NCBI RefSeq assembly: GCF_003710085.1 | Contig: NZ_CP033324.1 | Location: 1,807,501 to 1,871,500 of the forward strand | From: Nocardioides pantholopis | Lineage (GTDB): Bacteria > Actinomycetota > Actinomycetes > Propionibacteriales > Nocardioidaceae | Length of the DNA: 64,000 nt | Reading direction: 5' to 3' | Program-made: the position numbers and the translations under genes | Shown here: piece after piece, positions 40,237 through 48,711 of the stretch | Layout of the letters: each line of letters opens with the position of its first letter | How positions within the stretch are numbered: position 1 is the first letter of the stretch | The notes under the pieces: generated by a model | Told to the model about the DNA's origin: nothing | Database searches by the model: none | What the model saw: the letters and a program-made list of their open reading frames with translations, nothing else

Positions 40237-40262
40237 ACCTCCACCTCGGTGGAGGTTCAGCC
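40231..40262. terminator. Bidirectional hairpin between the arginase-family gene and the sulfotransferase gene
   Basis: A 15-bp perfect stem (GGCTGAACCTCCACC paired to GGTGGAGGTTCAGCC) overlaps the stop codon of the arginase-family gene. It lies between convergent genes, so it can end both transcripts. There is no T-tract, which is common for actinobacterial terminators. Confidence 0.75.
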
Positions 40263-40334
40263 GCCGTTGCGGACACGGTGGACACGGTGGGCGCGTCGGG
40301 GGCGCCGGGGTCGGCGGGGTTGTCGCCACCGGAA

Positions 40335-41111
40335 TCAGGGCTTGCCTGCCGCTGTCCTCGGGTCAGACAACCCCCCGGGTGCTCCTTGCGAGCGGCCCTC
40401 CGCGCGAAGCCGCTCGTAGAAGGGCTGGTGATACCCGACGTAGGCATCGGCGATCGCCTGGAGCGAGGCAGGCAGCGGTACCGCCGCCGTGGCAGTGAAC
40501 CCGGTGCTCGACGCGACCTCGTCGTGCCATCCCTGCGAGGCATGCTGCCACTCGTCCAGCGGGCCGGCGGACCACCGGAGAGCCTCGGGGTCGAAGGCGA
40601 TGCCGACGTGGTCGCAGTAGCACCTGACGGTCTCGACGGGCCTGGCGACCAACTGGTCGCCGTCGAGGATGTTCGGGCGGGTGCCGGTGAGCCCCGTGAT
40701 GGTCTCGTGGAGCTCTACGAGGTGCTCGAAACCGACGGCCGCGAGACCTGCCCGTGGATCGACGCGGAGGTGGGATGCGACCACGTCACGCGGGTTGCGG
40801 ATCATCAGGGTGTGGGTGGCTGCCCGCAAGAACACCTCGTCCGTCAGGACGGCCGGGTATCGGAAGTCCATGGTGTCCTTGAAGAACAGCGGACGGTCCT
40901 GGGCGAGCTCGAGAAGGGCCGTCTTCACCTCGCCCGGAGAGTGGCATCGGGTCTCGCCGACGGAGACCTCGCCGAAGTCGGTGACCCGGGAGAACGGCTC
41001 GTGGACGACCGTGTAGTCGCGGCGTTCGGTCATCATGCGCAGGAACGCCGTGGATCGGGCGCGAGGGACGCTCCACAGCGCCAGGAGACGGGGGACGGAC
41101 GAGGAAGTCAT
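40335..41111 (-). CDS. Sulfotransferase family protein, last gene of the AmCP operon
   Basis: A 258-aa P-loop sulfotransferase. The 5'-phosphosulfate-binding motif is SVPRARSTAFLRMM near residue 12, in the RSRSTAF style of this subfamily. The 3'-phosphate-binding motif is MIRNPRDVVASHLR. It would transfer sulfate from PAPS to a hydroxyl or amine. The start at 41111 avoids an unlikely 44-residue leader. It is 16 nt after the hydrolase gene, so O-sulfation of the hydroxylated amino acid made by the operon is a reasonable inference. Some members of this family have no proven activity. Confidence 0.8.
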   Translation of the reverse strand: MTSSSVPRLLALWSVPRARSTAFLRMMTERRDYTVVHEPFSRVTDFGEVSVGETRCHSPGEVKTALLELAQDRPLFFKDTMDFRYPAVLTDEVFLRAATHTLMIRNPRDVVASHLRVDPRAGLAAVGFEHLVELHETITGLTGTRPNILDGDQLVARPVETVRCYCDHVGIAFDPEALRWSAGPLDEWQHASQGWHDEVASSTGFTATAAVPLPASLQAIADAYVGYHQPFYERLRAEGRSQGAPGGLSDPRTAAGKP

Positions 41112-41127
41112 CAGACACCTCCGGTGT

Positions 41128-42288
41128 TCATCGGGGCAATCGGGTCTCGAGGATGGTGAGGGCGTCGTGGAGCACCCGGGTGCTGGAGAGCAGCTCCCGG
41201 ACTTGCAACTGCTCCTCGTCGCTGTGGTCGAGGGCAGCGTCACCGGGGCCGTAGGTGGCCATCGGCACCTGCCACACCTCGGCGAGCGTGTTCATGTCGG
41301 AGGTCCCGGTCTTCACCTGGTGCCGGCTCCGACCGTCGGCACGTGCGATGGCCGCGCTCAGGGCGGAGACGACGGGGTCGTTGCGCCGCACGCGGACCGC
41401 GTCGACGGCATTGATGACCGACACCTCGCCGCCAGCGCTCTGGTCCTCGACCCACGAGACCAGGTCGGCCACTCCCAGCCCGGGAGGGGTTCGGAATGAC
41501 AGCGAGCACCGGGCCGCGTGGCAGTCGCCGTGGAGGGAGGTGACCGCGAGGCTGACCTTCTTGAAGCTGCTGTTGCCGGCAGTCCCGTAGAGGTCCAGGA
41601 CTCGAGCGCAGAACGTGAGCATGTCCTCGCTGGCCTGCGGCCCCGGGTGTGCCGGGTGGCGCGCGGGTGTCCTGACGGCGTACTCGAGATCGAGCTTGCC
41701 CTTGTAACCCAACGTGATCGCGTCCCAGCCGGACGGCTCGCCGATGACGACTGCGTCCGGCGGCGGCAGGTGCTCGCGAATCCACATCGCCCCCCGGGAA
41801 CAAGGCGTCTCCTCCTCCACAGCACCGACGACGCCTACGCGCAGACCGTCAGGTCGACGCTGTGCGGCGTAGCGGGCCGCCGCTGCGAGCATGGCCACGA
41901 GCGGCCCTTTCGCATCCACGCTGCCGCGACCGTGGAGCACGCCGTCGGCGAGCGACGCGGAGGGGCCGCCGGGCACCGTGTCGATGTGACCGAGCAGCAG
42001 GACGGTCGGGCTGCCTGTGGGGTCCGCGGCCGTCCACGCCTGAGCGTTGCCCGCGTCGTCGATAAAGGCCTCCAGCCCCCACTCGCGCGCGATCTCGACG
42101 AACAGGCACGCCGCGAGCGCCTCCTGGCGAGACGGCGAGGGAGTCCGCACCAGTGCGAGAGCGGCGTCGGTGACCGCGGCGTCGACGGGGGTGCGACCGG
42201 TCCCGCGCGGTTGCCCGTCCGAGGGCTCGGGTCGGGGCCGGCCGGGTCCGCCTGCGGTCCGCCGGCCCGCTCGCTCGCTGCTCGTCAT
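41128..42288 (-). CDS. lysK: LysK-like [AmCP]-amino acid hydrolase (M20 metallopeptidase)
   Basis: A 386-aa M20 di-zinc hydrolase. The metal and catalytic residues are in LLGHIDTVPGG (His, Asp), GRGSVDAKGPLVAM (bridging Asp) and VGAVEEETPCSRGA (catalytic Glu-Glu). GEPSGWDAITLGYKGKLDL and the late TSDMNTLAEVW are LysK-like features. In AmCP pathways it cleaves the isopeptide bond between the product and the carrier's terminal Glu. A 50-residue disordered N terminus is present. Its ATG overlaps the lysZ stop (ATGA). It is the release step of the proposed pathway. Confidence 0.9.
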   Translation of the reverse strand: MTSSERAGRRTAGGPGRPRPEPSDGQPRGTGRTPVDAAVTDAALALVRTPSPSRQEALAACLFVEIAREWGLEAFIDDAGNAQAWTAADPTGSPTVLLLGHIDTVPGGPSASLADGVLHGRGSVDAKGPLVAMLAAAARYAAQRRPDGLRVGVVGAVEEETPCSRGAMWIREHLPPPDAVVIGEPSGWDAITLGYKGKLDLEYAVRTPARHPAHPGPQASEDMLTFCARVLDLYGTAGNSSFKKVSLAVTSLHGDCHAARCSLSFRTPPGLGVADLVSWVEDQSAGGEVSVINAVDAVRVRRNDPVVSALSAAIARADGRSRHQVKTGTSDMNTLAEVWQVPMATYGPGDAALDHSDEEQLQVRELLSSTRVLHDALTILETRLPR

Positions 42289-43196
42289 GATGCCGACCTC
42301 GTCCCCGGGGCGCCTCGGGACGACCCGGCGACGCCCGGCAGGCCGTTCCGGATCCCGGGACCGGCGTACCCCTCCCGGCACTCGATGACGGTGCCCGCGC
42401 CTTGGAGAGCGGCTTGGACCGGTCGGGGCCGACGGCCGTCGCTGATGTGGACCCGCGGGACTCCTCCGGCGATCGCCTCGCCGGCGGCGATGAGCTTCAT
42501 GCGCATCCCGCCGCGGGCCAGGACCCCGTCGATCGCGCCACGTCCGTCGAGTGCCTCGGCGTCGAGCCGGCTCAGGCAACTGGACGGATCGGACGGGTCG
42601 GACAGCAGCCCTGGTGCGGAGGTGAGGAGGATGAGGCGGTCGGCGTCAGTGGCGCTCGCGACGTTGGCCGCCAGGCGGTCTGCGTCGACGTTGACGACCT
42701 CGCCCTCGACCGTGAGGGCGGGCGGCGAGAGCACCGGGACCAGCCCCAGGTCGTGGATGCCGGCCAGGACGTCGGCCTCCACCTGCTCGATGCGGCCGGC
42801 GAGGTTGTCACGGACGACGACGCGTCGACCGTCCACGACGGCGCGGACGGTGCCCTTGCGGCGCGCGCGGACCAGGCCGGCGTCCAGCGCGCTCATCGAC
42901 AGCGCCCGCACGTGGGCCTTGTGCAGGCTCACGACGAGCTGCGGCTTGACCTCTCCGAGGAGGGCCAGTCGGACGGACCGCAGGGTCTCTGCGTCCGTGT
43001 AGCGGGTCTCGGTGCCGTCGGGAGCGTGCAGACGACGACCCGGGATCCCGAGGCGAGCCCCGATGGCGTCGATGGCAGCGGATCCTCCGTGCACGAGCGT
43101 GACGGTGTCCCCTGCAGCGACGTGGGCAGCCACATCTAGGGCTACCTGGTCGAAGTCGACGTCTCCGTGGCCTCCGCACTTGATCACGAGCTTCAT
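42285..43196 (-). CDS. lysZ: LysZ-like [AmCP]-glutamate/aminoadipate kinase (ArgB family)
   Basis: A 303-aa amino-acid kinase. The start MKLVIKCGGHGDVD gives the ATP-binding K-x-G-G strand. TLVHGGSAAIDAIGARLG is the substrate-side loop and EVVNVDADRLAANVASA the acetylglutamate-kinase-type motif. It should phosphorylate the free side-chain carboxyl of the carrier-bound amino acid. The C terminus has a 35-residue extension rich in Gly/Ser. It is 37 nt after lysY and overlaps lysK. Confidence 0.9.
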   Translation of the reverse strand: MKLVIKCGGHGDVDFDQVALDVAAHVAAGDTVTLVHGGSAAIDAIGARLGIPGRRLHAPDGTETRYTDAETLRSVRLALLGEVKPQLVVSLHKAHVRALSMSALDAGLVRARRKGTVRAVVDGRRVVVRDNLAGRIEQVEADVLAGIHDLGLVPVLSPPALTVEGEVVNVDADRLAANVASATDADRLILLTSAPGLLSDPSDPSSCLSRLDAEALDGRGAIDGVLARGGMRMKLIAAGEAIAGGVPRVHISDGRRPRPVQAALQGAGTVIECREGYAGPGIRNGLPGVAGSSRGAPGTRSAS

Positions 43197-43233
43197 TCCG
43201 CGTCCTGCCTCTCGGTCCTTGGGGGTCGGGGGG

Positions 43234-44250
43234 TCACACCGGGTGAAGACCGGCGCCGTGGAGTCCTGTGGTCTCGGGCAGTCCGAGTCGCACGTTCATG
43301 CACTGCACGGCGTTTCCCGCGGCACCCTTGACGAGGTTGTCGAGCGCCGCGACGACCGCCACCGTGGTCCCGTCGGTCTCGAAGCCGACGTCGCAGTAGT
43401 TGGACCCCAGCAAGACCTTCGGGTCCGGGTAGCGGAAGGCTCCACTGCGCTGGGCCACGAGGCGGATGAACGGCTCGTTCTCGTACGTCCCGCGGTAGAT
43501 CCGCCACAGGTCCGCGACGTCGATCCCGATGTCTGCGCGAGCGACGACCTGGACCCCGCGCACCGCCGCGGTGCTGGTGACTGTCATGCGTGGATCCAGC
43601 CCCGTGCTCTGCTGGATCTCGGCCTGATGCCGGTGTCGGAGAGGAGCGAAGACCCGCATCGCTCCGGCACGCAGCGCGTGACCGTCCGCCGGTGTGCTGC
43701 CCGCGCCACTGCCACTGCTGCCGGTGCGGGCGTCCACGTTGATCGGGATGGTGTCGTCTGCCAACCCTGCGATGGCGAGCGGGCGCAGCGCGAGGATGGC
43801 TGCGGTCGCCATGCACCCCGCGACCGCGATCCGGTCGGCGCCGCGCAGTGCCGAGCGGTTGAGTTCCGGCAGTCCGTAGGTGAACGCCCCGCGGTGCTCG
43901 GTGTGGCGTCGCCACCCGTAGTGTCGCTCCATGAGCGCGCCGTCGGCCAACCGGAAGTCCCCGGCCAGGTCGATGAGGACGCCGCAGCGCGAGGCGTAGG
44001 TCTCCACCATCTCCTGGGAGTTGCCGTGCGGAAGCGCCGAGAACAGGACGTCGACCTCGGGGAGCTCGGCGGGGTCGATGAAGCGTTCGTCCACGATAGA
44101 GCGCAGGTGTGGGTGCGCGCTGCTCACCGCCTTGCCCGCTCGGCTCCCGGAGGCCACGGCTCGGACCGTCGCCGCGGGGTGGAGGTGCAGCAGACGGAGA
44201 AGCTCGCCTCCGACGAAGCCGGAGCCCCCCAGGATCCCGACGCTGTGCAT
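43234..44250 (-). CDS. lysY: LysY-like [AmCP]-aminoacyl phosphate reductase (ArgC family)
   Basis: A 338-aa semialdehyde dehydrogenase. The NADPH-binding site is VGILGGSGFVGGELLRLL at the N terminus and the catalytic Cys is in AVAGCMATAAILAL near residue 148. The C-terminal half carries NYCDVGFETDGTTVAVVAALDNLVKGAAGNAVQCMN, split here as the ArgC-type ending. It reduces the acyl phosphate made by LysZ to the aldehyde on the carrier. Starts ATG in a TGATG overlap with lysX. Confidence 0.92.
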   Translation of the reverse strand: MHSVGILGGSGFVGGELLRLLHLHPAATVRAVASGSRAGKAVSSAHPHLRSIVDERFIDPAELPEVDVLFSALPHGNSQEMVETYASRCGVLIDLAGDFRLADGALMERHYGWRRHTEHRGAFTYGLPELNRSALRGADRIAVAGCMATAAILALRPLAIAGLADDTIPINVDARTGSSGSGAGSTPADGHALRAGAMRVFAPLRHRHQAEIQQSTGLDPRMTVTSTAAVRGVQVVARADIGIDVADLWRIYRGTYENEPFIRLVAQRSGAFRYPDPKVLLGSNYCDVGFETDGTTVAVVAALDNLVKGAAGNAVQCMNVRLGLPETTGLHGAGLHPV

Positions 44251-45146
44251 CAGGCCGCACCGGTCATGCTGCCGCTCGCGGCAGTCCGGCACATCTCGAC
44301 GATCGCGGCGGCGATGTCGATCCCGGTGGCGCGCTGCAACCCGGCGAACTCGACGCCTGCGTTCACCTCGAGAACCAGCAGCTCGCCGCCGGGCCGCTCG
44401 AGCAGGTCGACGCCAGCGATGTCGGCGCCGGTCGCCCGAGCGGCGGCGACCGCGAGGTCGGCGACGTCGCGACGCTCTACGAGCGGGAAGTCCGCGACCT
44501 CGCCACCGCGAGCGACGTTGTGCCGCCACTCTCCTGGGCTGCTGCTGACGCGTCGCTCCGCGGCCACCGCTTGTCCGCCGACGACCAGCACGCGTAGGTC
44601 TCCGGCGGGAGCTGGCACGTACTCCTGCAGCAGGGGCAGTTTGGCCTGTGGCGACGGCAGCGCCTCGCAGTGCTCGAGGACGGCCCGCGCGGCGAACGCA
44701 TCGGTCAGGAGACTGACCCTACGGCCCCACGAGGACGCCTGGGGCTTGAGGACGACGGGGTAGCCGACGTCTCCGATCAGATCCATGGCCTCCTGTGTGT
44801 CCGTCACGGCCCAGGTGGCCGGGGTGGGCAGGACGTGGGCCTCCAGGGTCAGCGCGGTCGCCCACTTGTTGGCGCACACCTCGATCGCTTCCGCTGAGTT
44901 GATAACGGTTCGGCTCGGGTGAGCGAGTCCGTGGGCGACCACGGCCGCTCGGTGCTGAGCGATGTCGCGCATCAGGTAGACGCCCGGGGAATGACCCGTG
45001 CCGGAGGCAGACAGGCGCATCCGCCGCGGGTCGACGTGTTGCCACTCAAGGCCACTGGCCTCCAGGGCCGCGATGATCGACTTCTCCTCCGCCCGCAGCC
45101 GCGATGCGACGAGGGTGATGGGAGAGGGGGTACGGGGGACGTCCAC
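44250..45146 (-). CDS. lysX: LysX-like ATP-grasp ligase loading glutamate or aminoadipate on AmCP
   Basis: A 298-aa RimK/LysX ATP-grasp enzyme. ATP-binding segments are NKWATALTLEAHVLPTPATW, VVLKPQASSWGRRVSLL and QEYVPAPAGDLRVLVVGGQ. The catalytic ARGGEVADF loop and Mg-binding ending LLVLEVNAGVEFAGL are intact. It would join the alpha-amino group of the substrate amino acid to the side-chain carboxyl of the carrier's C-terminal Glu. GTG start only three bases after the lysW stop. Substrate choice (Glu or aminoadipate) cannot be settled by eye. Confidence 0.93.
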   Translation of the reverse strand: MDVPRTPSPITLVASRLRAEEKSIIAALEASGLEWQHVDPRRMRLSASGTGHSPGVYLMRDIAQHRAAVVAHGLAHPSRTVINSAEAIEVCANKWATALTLEAHVLPTPATWAVTDTQEAMDLIGDVGYPVVLKPQASSWGRRVSLLTDAFAARAVLEHCEALPSPQAKLPLLQEYVPAPAGDLRVLVVGGQAVAAERRVSSSPGEWRHNVARGGEVADFPLVERRDVADLAVAAARATGADIAGVDLLERPGGELLVLEVNAGVEFAGLQRATGIDIAAAIVEMCRTAASGSMTGAA

Positions 45147-45149
45147 GGC

Positions 45150-45323
45150 TCACTCGCCCCAGTCCTCTTCAGGCTCCGGGGCGAGGACCAACACCGGGGG
45201 GTCGGTGGAGAGGACCTCGAGCTCACTGAGGCAGTGCTTGCAGTCGATCACCTCCCCGACCATGGTGTTCGCGGGCAGGGCCAGCTCGTCTGAGCAGGTG
45301 ATGCAGGCGGTCGTGGTGGCCAT
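45150..45323 (-). CDS. lysW: Amino-group carrier protein (LysW-type AmCP)
   Basis: A 57-aa acidic zinc-ribbon protein, MATTTACITCSDELALPANT at the N terminus, with Cys pairs CITC (residues 7-10) and CKHC (residues 28-31) for zinc. It ends PEPEEDWGE, the EDWG(E) tail that defines LysW/AmCP proteins; Glu57 is the attachment point. A strong AGAAGGAGA ribosome site precedes the ATG, and a 96-nt gap separates it from the upstream gene. This fits a carrier made in excess over its enzymes. In amino acid biosynthesis it protects the alpha-amino group of glutamate or aminoadipate. Confidence 0.95.
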   Translation of the reverse strand: MATTTACITCSDELALPANTMVGEVIDCKHCLSELEVLSTDPPVLVLAPEPEEDWGE

Positions 45324-45419
45324 GGTGTTTCTCCTTCTCGGTGGGGTGCTGGTGTAGGTGGCTCAACTGGTGACCCGGTCGGTGCTGAGCGATCGCTCTG
45401 CGGATCCGGGGCCGGGGGG

Positions 45420-46484
45420 TTATGGCGCGTCGGCAAGACCTGCCCGGATACGTGCGGTGATGGACGACGCATCGAGGCCCGCGGCGTGCACCTGGAATGC
45501 GTGGTCGCCGGGCGTCGCGCAGAAGGTGTCCGGGACGGCCAGGCGCAGCATCCGGCGTGGTGAGTGGGCGGTGAGGATGTCAGCGATGGCGTCACCGAGG
45601 CCGCCGCTGCGCCAGTGTTCCTCGAGGGTGACCACCAGTCCCTGGGTGTTTCCGCTCGGCTCGGGCAGCAGGTCCACGACGGCGTCGGTGAACAACGGTT
45701 TGAGGGTGTGCACGTTCACGACGGTCACGCCGGTGCCGTCTCGTCCCAGTGCTTCGCTGGCGAGGTGTGCGGCAGCGAGCTGCTCGGGCCCGCAGGCGAA
45801 GACGGTGACCGAGCGGTCGACCCCCTCGGCCGGGGAAGCCACCACCTGCGGGACACCGAGGACGGACCGACTATCCCCAGGCAGGACGGGCGACGCTCTG
45901 CGGCCCAGCCGCAGGTAGGAAGGTCCGTCGGCCGCGAGCAGCTGCCGCAGCAGCTGGGCTGCCTGCAACGCGTCGCCCGGCGCGACGACCGCGACGTTGG
46001 GTAGCGCCCGCATGAGACCGAGGTCCTCGAGGCAATGGTGGGTCGCTCCCAGGAACCCGGCCGAGAGACCGGCGTGCGTCCCGATCAGGACGATCGGGAG
46101 GTTGGCGTAGGCGACGTTGAGCTTGATGGCGTCGGCGGCCCGGTTGACTGCGAAGGCGGCGAACATGAAGACCACCGGACGCATGCCTTCCCGGGCCAGG
46201 CCGGCAGCCACCGAGACCGCCGTGTGCTCTGCGATCCCGATGTTGAGGTACCGCTCGGGGCACTGCGCGAAGTCCGAGGCGGCGAACAGGCCGGTGTCGG
46301 TGTCGATGCACACCACCCGGTGGTCGAGTTGCATCTGCTCGATTACCACCGCCTTAGCCGCGGCGCGGGTCGCCGCCGTCGGGGATGCAGGAGCGTCCAT
46401 TGGGCGGGTCGGGGCACGCCCGTCGCTGGCCTTCCGCGGAGAGGGCGCCCCGGCGAGGTGGGGGTCGGCCGAGGCGCGCGTCAT
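45420..46484 (-). CDS. Transketolase, C-terminal subunit (split type)
   Basis: A 354-aa protein with the pyrimidine-binding and C-terminal domains of transketolase. The catalytic Glu that activates thiamine diphosphate is in NIGIAEHTAVSVAAGLA. THAGLSAGFLGATHHCLEDL matches the phosphate/sugar-binding loop of the family. A 45-residue low-complexity leader precedes the domain. ATGA overlap with the N-terminal subunit. In AmCP pathways such an enzyme adds a two-carbon ketol unit to the carrier-bound aldehyde. Confidence 0.92.
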   Translation of the reverse strand: MTRASADPHLAGAPSPRKASDGRAPTRPMDAPASPTAATRAAAKAVVIEQMQLDHRVVCIDTDTGLFAASDFAQCPERYLNIGIAEHTAVSVAAGLAREGMRPVVFMFAAFAVNRAADAIKLNVAYANLPIVLIGTHAGLSAGFLGATHHCLEDLGLMRALPNVAVVAPGDALQAAQLLRQLLAADGPSYLRLGRRASPVLPGDSRSVLGVPQVVASPAEGVDRSVTVFACGPEQLAAAHLASEALGRDGTGVTVVNVHTLKPLFTDAVVDLLPEPSGNTQGLVVTLEEHWRSGGLGDAIADILTAHSPRRMLRLAVPDTFCATPGDHAFQVHAAGLDASSITARIRAGLADAP

Positions 46485-47431
46485 GATCCGCCGGCCCCTG
46501 GTCCCGTGCTCGTGAGTGCTTGCAGGCTCCTGGCCAGCCGGGACTCGTCGAGGGTCACGAAGTGCGACCCCACCTTGCGCTCGAGGAATGCGATCCCGCG
46601 GGCCTTCACGGTCTCCGCCACCACCAGCAGGGGTGCGGAGGGCAACGAGCCCCCCGCGCCGGTGGGTGCGGCCAGGGTTGCGCCCAGGGCGCGGAGGTCG
46701 TGTCCGTCGACGTTCGCGATGGTCCATCCCAGAGCGCCGAGGCCTGCAGCGGGGTCGACGGAGCCCAGCACCGCGGCGGTGGAGGTCGACTGCTGCAGAC
46801 CGTTCTTGTCCACGACGGCGGTGAGGTTGCCCAGGCGGCGTGCCGCGGCGACCAGTGCGGCCTCCCACACCGCGCCTTCCTGCAGCTCACCGTCCCCGAG
46901 CACGACGACCACTCGACCGGGTCGTCCTTGCAACCGCCGGGCCAACGCGTAGCCGACGCCGATTCCGAGCCCGTGTCCCAGGGAGCCGGTGGCGACCTCG
47001 ATCCCAGGGACGTGAGGCGAGGGATGGCCCCCCAGGGGCGCGCCGGGCTGGCCGTACCGGTCGGTGTGCTCCGCAGGAAGGATGCCCCGCTCGACCAGGG
47101 TGGCGTAGAGGGCGGCCCCTGCGTGACCTTTGCTCAGGATCACGATGTCGCGGTCGGGGTGATCGACGTTCGCTGCGGTGATGTTCAGCGACGAGAAGTA
47201 GAGCGTGGTCAGCACCTCGACCAGCGACAGGGATCCGCCGAGGTGCCCGCCCTCGGGTCCAGCACACATCCGGGTCACCCGCTCACGGACACGCGCAGCG
47301 ATGCGGTCGAGCTCGCCGACGGAGTCACTCGCGTCATACCCCGGGCCCGGGTGGGTCTCAACTCCGGCGGCGGCCGGGCGGCCGGTGCCCAGCGGCCTCG
47401 CCGGGTCGCACGCCTCGGCTCTGGGCGTCAT
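46481..47431 (-). CDS. Transketolase, N-terminal subunit (split type)
   Basis: A 316-aa thiamine-diphosphate-binding subunit. The TPP/Mg motif is VVLGDGELQEGAVWEA ... LTAVVDKNGLQ. GGHLGGSLSLVEVLTTLYF and ILSKGHAGAALYATL are the usual conserved segments. The start at 47431 gives an ATGA overlap with the aminotransferase gene; an ATG at 47479 is less likely. It needs the adjacent C-terminal subunit for a complete active site. Split transketolases of this kind occur in secondary metabolism as well as in anaerobes. Confidence 0.92.
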   Translation of the reverse strand: MTPRAEACDPARPLGTGRPAAAGVETHPGPGYDASDSVGELDRIAARVRERVTRMCAGPEGGHLGGSLSLVEVLTTLYFSSLNITAANVDHPDRDIVILSKGHAGAALYATLVERGILPAEHTDRYGQPGAPLGGHPSPHVPGIEVATGSLGHGLGIGVGYALARRLQGRPGRVVVVLGDGELQEGAVWEAALVAAARRLGNLTAVVDKNGLQQSTSTAAVLGSVDPAAGLGALGWTIANVDGHDLRALGATLAAPTGAGGSLPSAPLLVVAETVKARGIAFLERKVGSHFVTLDESRLARSLQALTSTGPGAGGS

Positions 47432-48711
47432 CGTCGCCTCGATGCGGTCAGGGCGGGCACGAGGTTCACGTGCTGCCACGTCTTGTGGAACGCCTCGGCG
47501 TACTGACGAAGAAGCGGCGCAGCGGACGGGTCGAGGTGCCGGCGCTGGAGGACGAAGGAGTCTGCGAGCACGGCCCTGGTCACCGGGATCTCCTCGTTCG
47601 CGGTCGTCGGCGGGAGGTCGGAAAAGGCAGGCTGGTCCGACAGCGGAATCAGCTGGTATCGGGTGACGGGTACGCCCTCGGCGCGTAGGAGCCGTTGAAG
47701 TGCCTCACGGACGGGTCCGGCCTCGGAACGGTCCAGGCCGGCAACGCCGGGATCGATGCGGAATCGCAGGATGTGCCACACGTGACGCGCCCGAGGATCG
47801 GCCGCGCGGGGGACATGCAACCCGGCGAGCGGCTCGAGTGCGGTGAGGAACTCGCGGACGTTGCGGTCCTGGCATTCGGAGGTCGCCTCGAGGCGCCGCA
47901 GCTGGCTGGAGGTGAAGGCCGCCTGCACCGAGCTCAGCTTGGCGTTGTGGCCCACGATGTGGGAGAGGTATTTGCGTGGACGGCCGCGTTCAATGACCTC
48001 ACCGAACTGGCGGAGCTGGCGGAGCCGACTAGCCACGGCGTCGTCGTCGGTGACGAGGAGGCCGCCCTCGCCGCAGGTGGGAAGGTTCTTGGTGGCCTGC
48101 AGGCTGAAGCAGCCGATGCTGCCGAACGTGCCTACGTGGCGCTCTTCGATGGTGGCGCCGTGGGCCTGTGCGGCGTCCTCGATCACGGCCAGGCCGTGGG
48201 CCTGGCAGATCTCCATCACCTGGTCCATCGGGGCCGGCAGTCCGTGGAGGTGCACGGGCATGACGGCGACGGTGCGGGCAGTGATCGCGGCTCGCAACGA
48301 GTCCGGGTCGATGTTGTAGGTCACCGGGTCGATGTCGGCGAAGACTGGCCGGGCGCCCCGGTTGACCACCGCCATCGCGGTGGCGACGAAGCTGAGCGCG
48401 GGAACAACCACCTCGTCGCCCGGCCCGACCCCTATTGCCTCCAGAGCCAGTTCCAGCGCGATCGTCCCGTTGGCGACGCCGATGCAGTGACGTGCGCGGA
48501 CGTATTCGGCCCACTCGGTCTCCAACCGGTCGACGGCGGTCTCCTCGTTCCTGTCCGAGACCAGCGCGCCGTCGGAGAGCACGCCCAGGACTGCGTCGCG
48601 GTCGGCTGGTGTGATGACCGGCCAGGTGGTCGAGTCGGGCAGGGTCACGGCTCGCGACCCGCCGGAAAGGGCCGGCTGCGCGATCGACCGCGCTGCCGAC
48701 GCCAGCCCCAT
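47428..48711 (-). CDS. DegT/DnrJ/EryC1-type PLP aminotransferase
   Basis: A 427-aa aminotransferase of the sugar-aminotransferase group. The PLP Lys is K208 in SLQATKNLPTCGEGG. HCIGVANGTIALELALEAIG is the cofactor-phosphate region and AVIEDAAQAHGATIEERHVG the Asp that binds the pyridine N. Such enzymes aminate ketones next to hydroxymethyl groups. In this operon the likely substrate is the 6-keto group formed by the transketolase on the carrier. TGATG overlap upstream. Confidence 0.92.
   Translation of the reverse strand: MGLASAARSIAQPALSGGSRAVTLPDSTTWPVITPADRDAVLGVLSDGALVSDRNEETAVDRLETEWAEYVRARHCIGVANGTIALELALEAIGVGPGDEVVVPALSFVATAMAVVNRGARPVFADIDPVTYNIDPDSLRAAITARTVAVMPVHLHGLPAPMDQVMEICQAHGLAVIEDAAQAHGATIEERHVGTFGSIGCFSLQATKNLPTCGEGGLLVTDDDAVASRLRQLRQFGEVIERGRPRKYLSHIVGHNAKLSSVQAAFTSSQLRRLEATSECQDRNVREFLTALEPLAGLHVPRAADPRARHVWHILRFRIDPGVAGLDRSEAGPVREALQRLLRAEGVPVTRYQLIPLSDQPAFSDLPPTTANEEIPVTRAVLADSFVLQRRHLDPSAAPLLRQYAEAFHKTWQHVNLVPALTASRRR

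Noticed and set aside
41128..45323. Reading the LysW-LysX-LysZ-LysY-LysK genes as the primary lysine or arginine biosynthesis pathway
   Set aside because: LysJ and the aminoadipate-forming enzymes are absent, transketolase and DegT aminotransferase are interleaved, and the set lies on an island with its own regulator and exporter. Actinobacteria normally make lysine by the diaminopimelate route.
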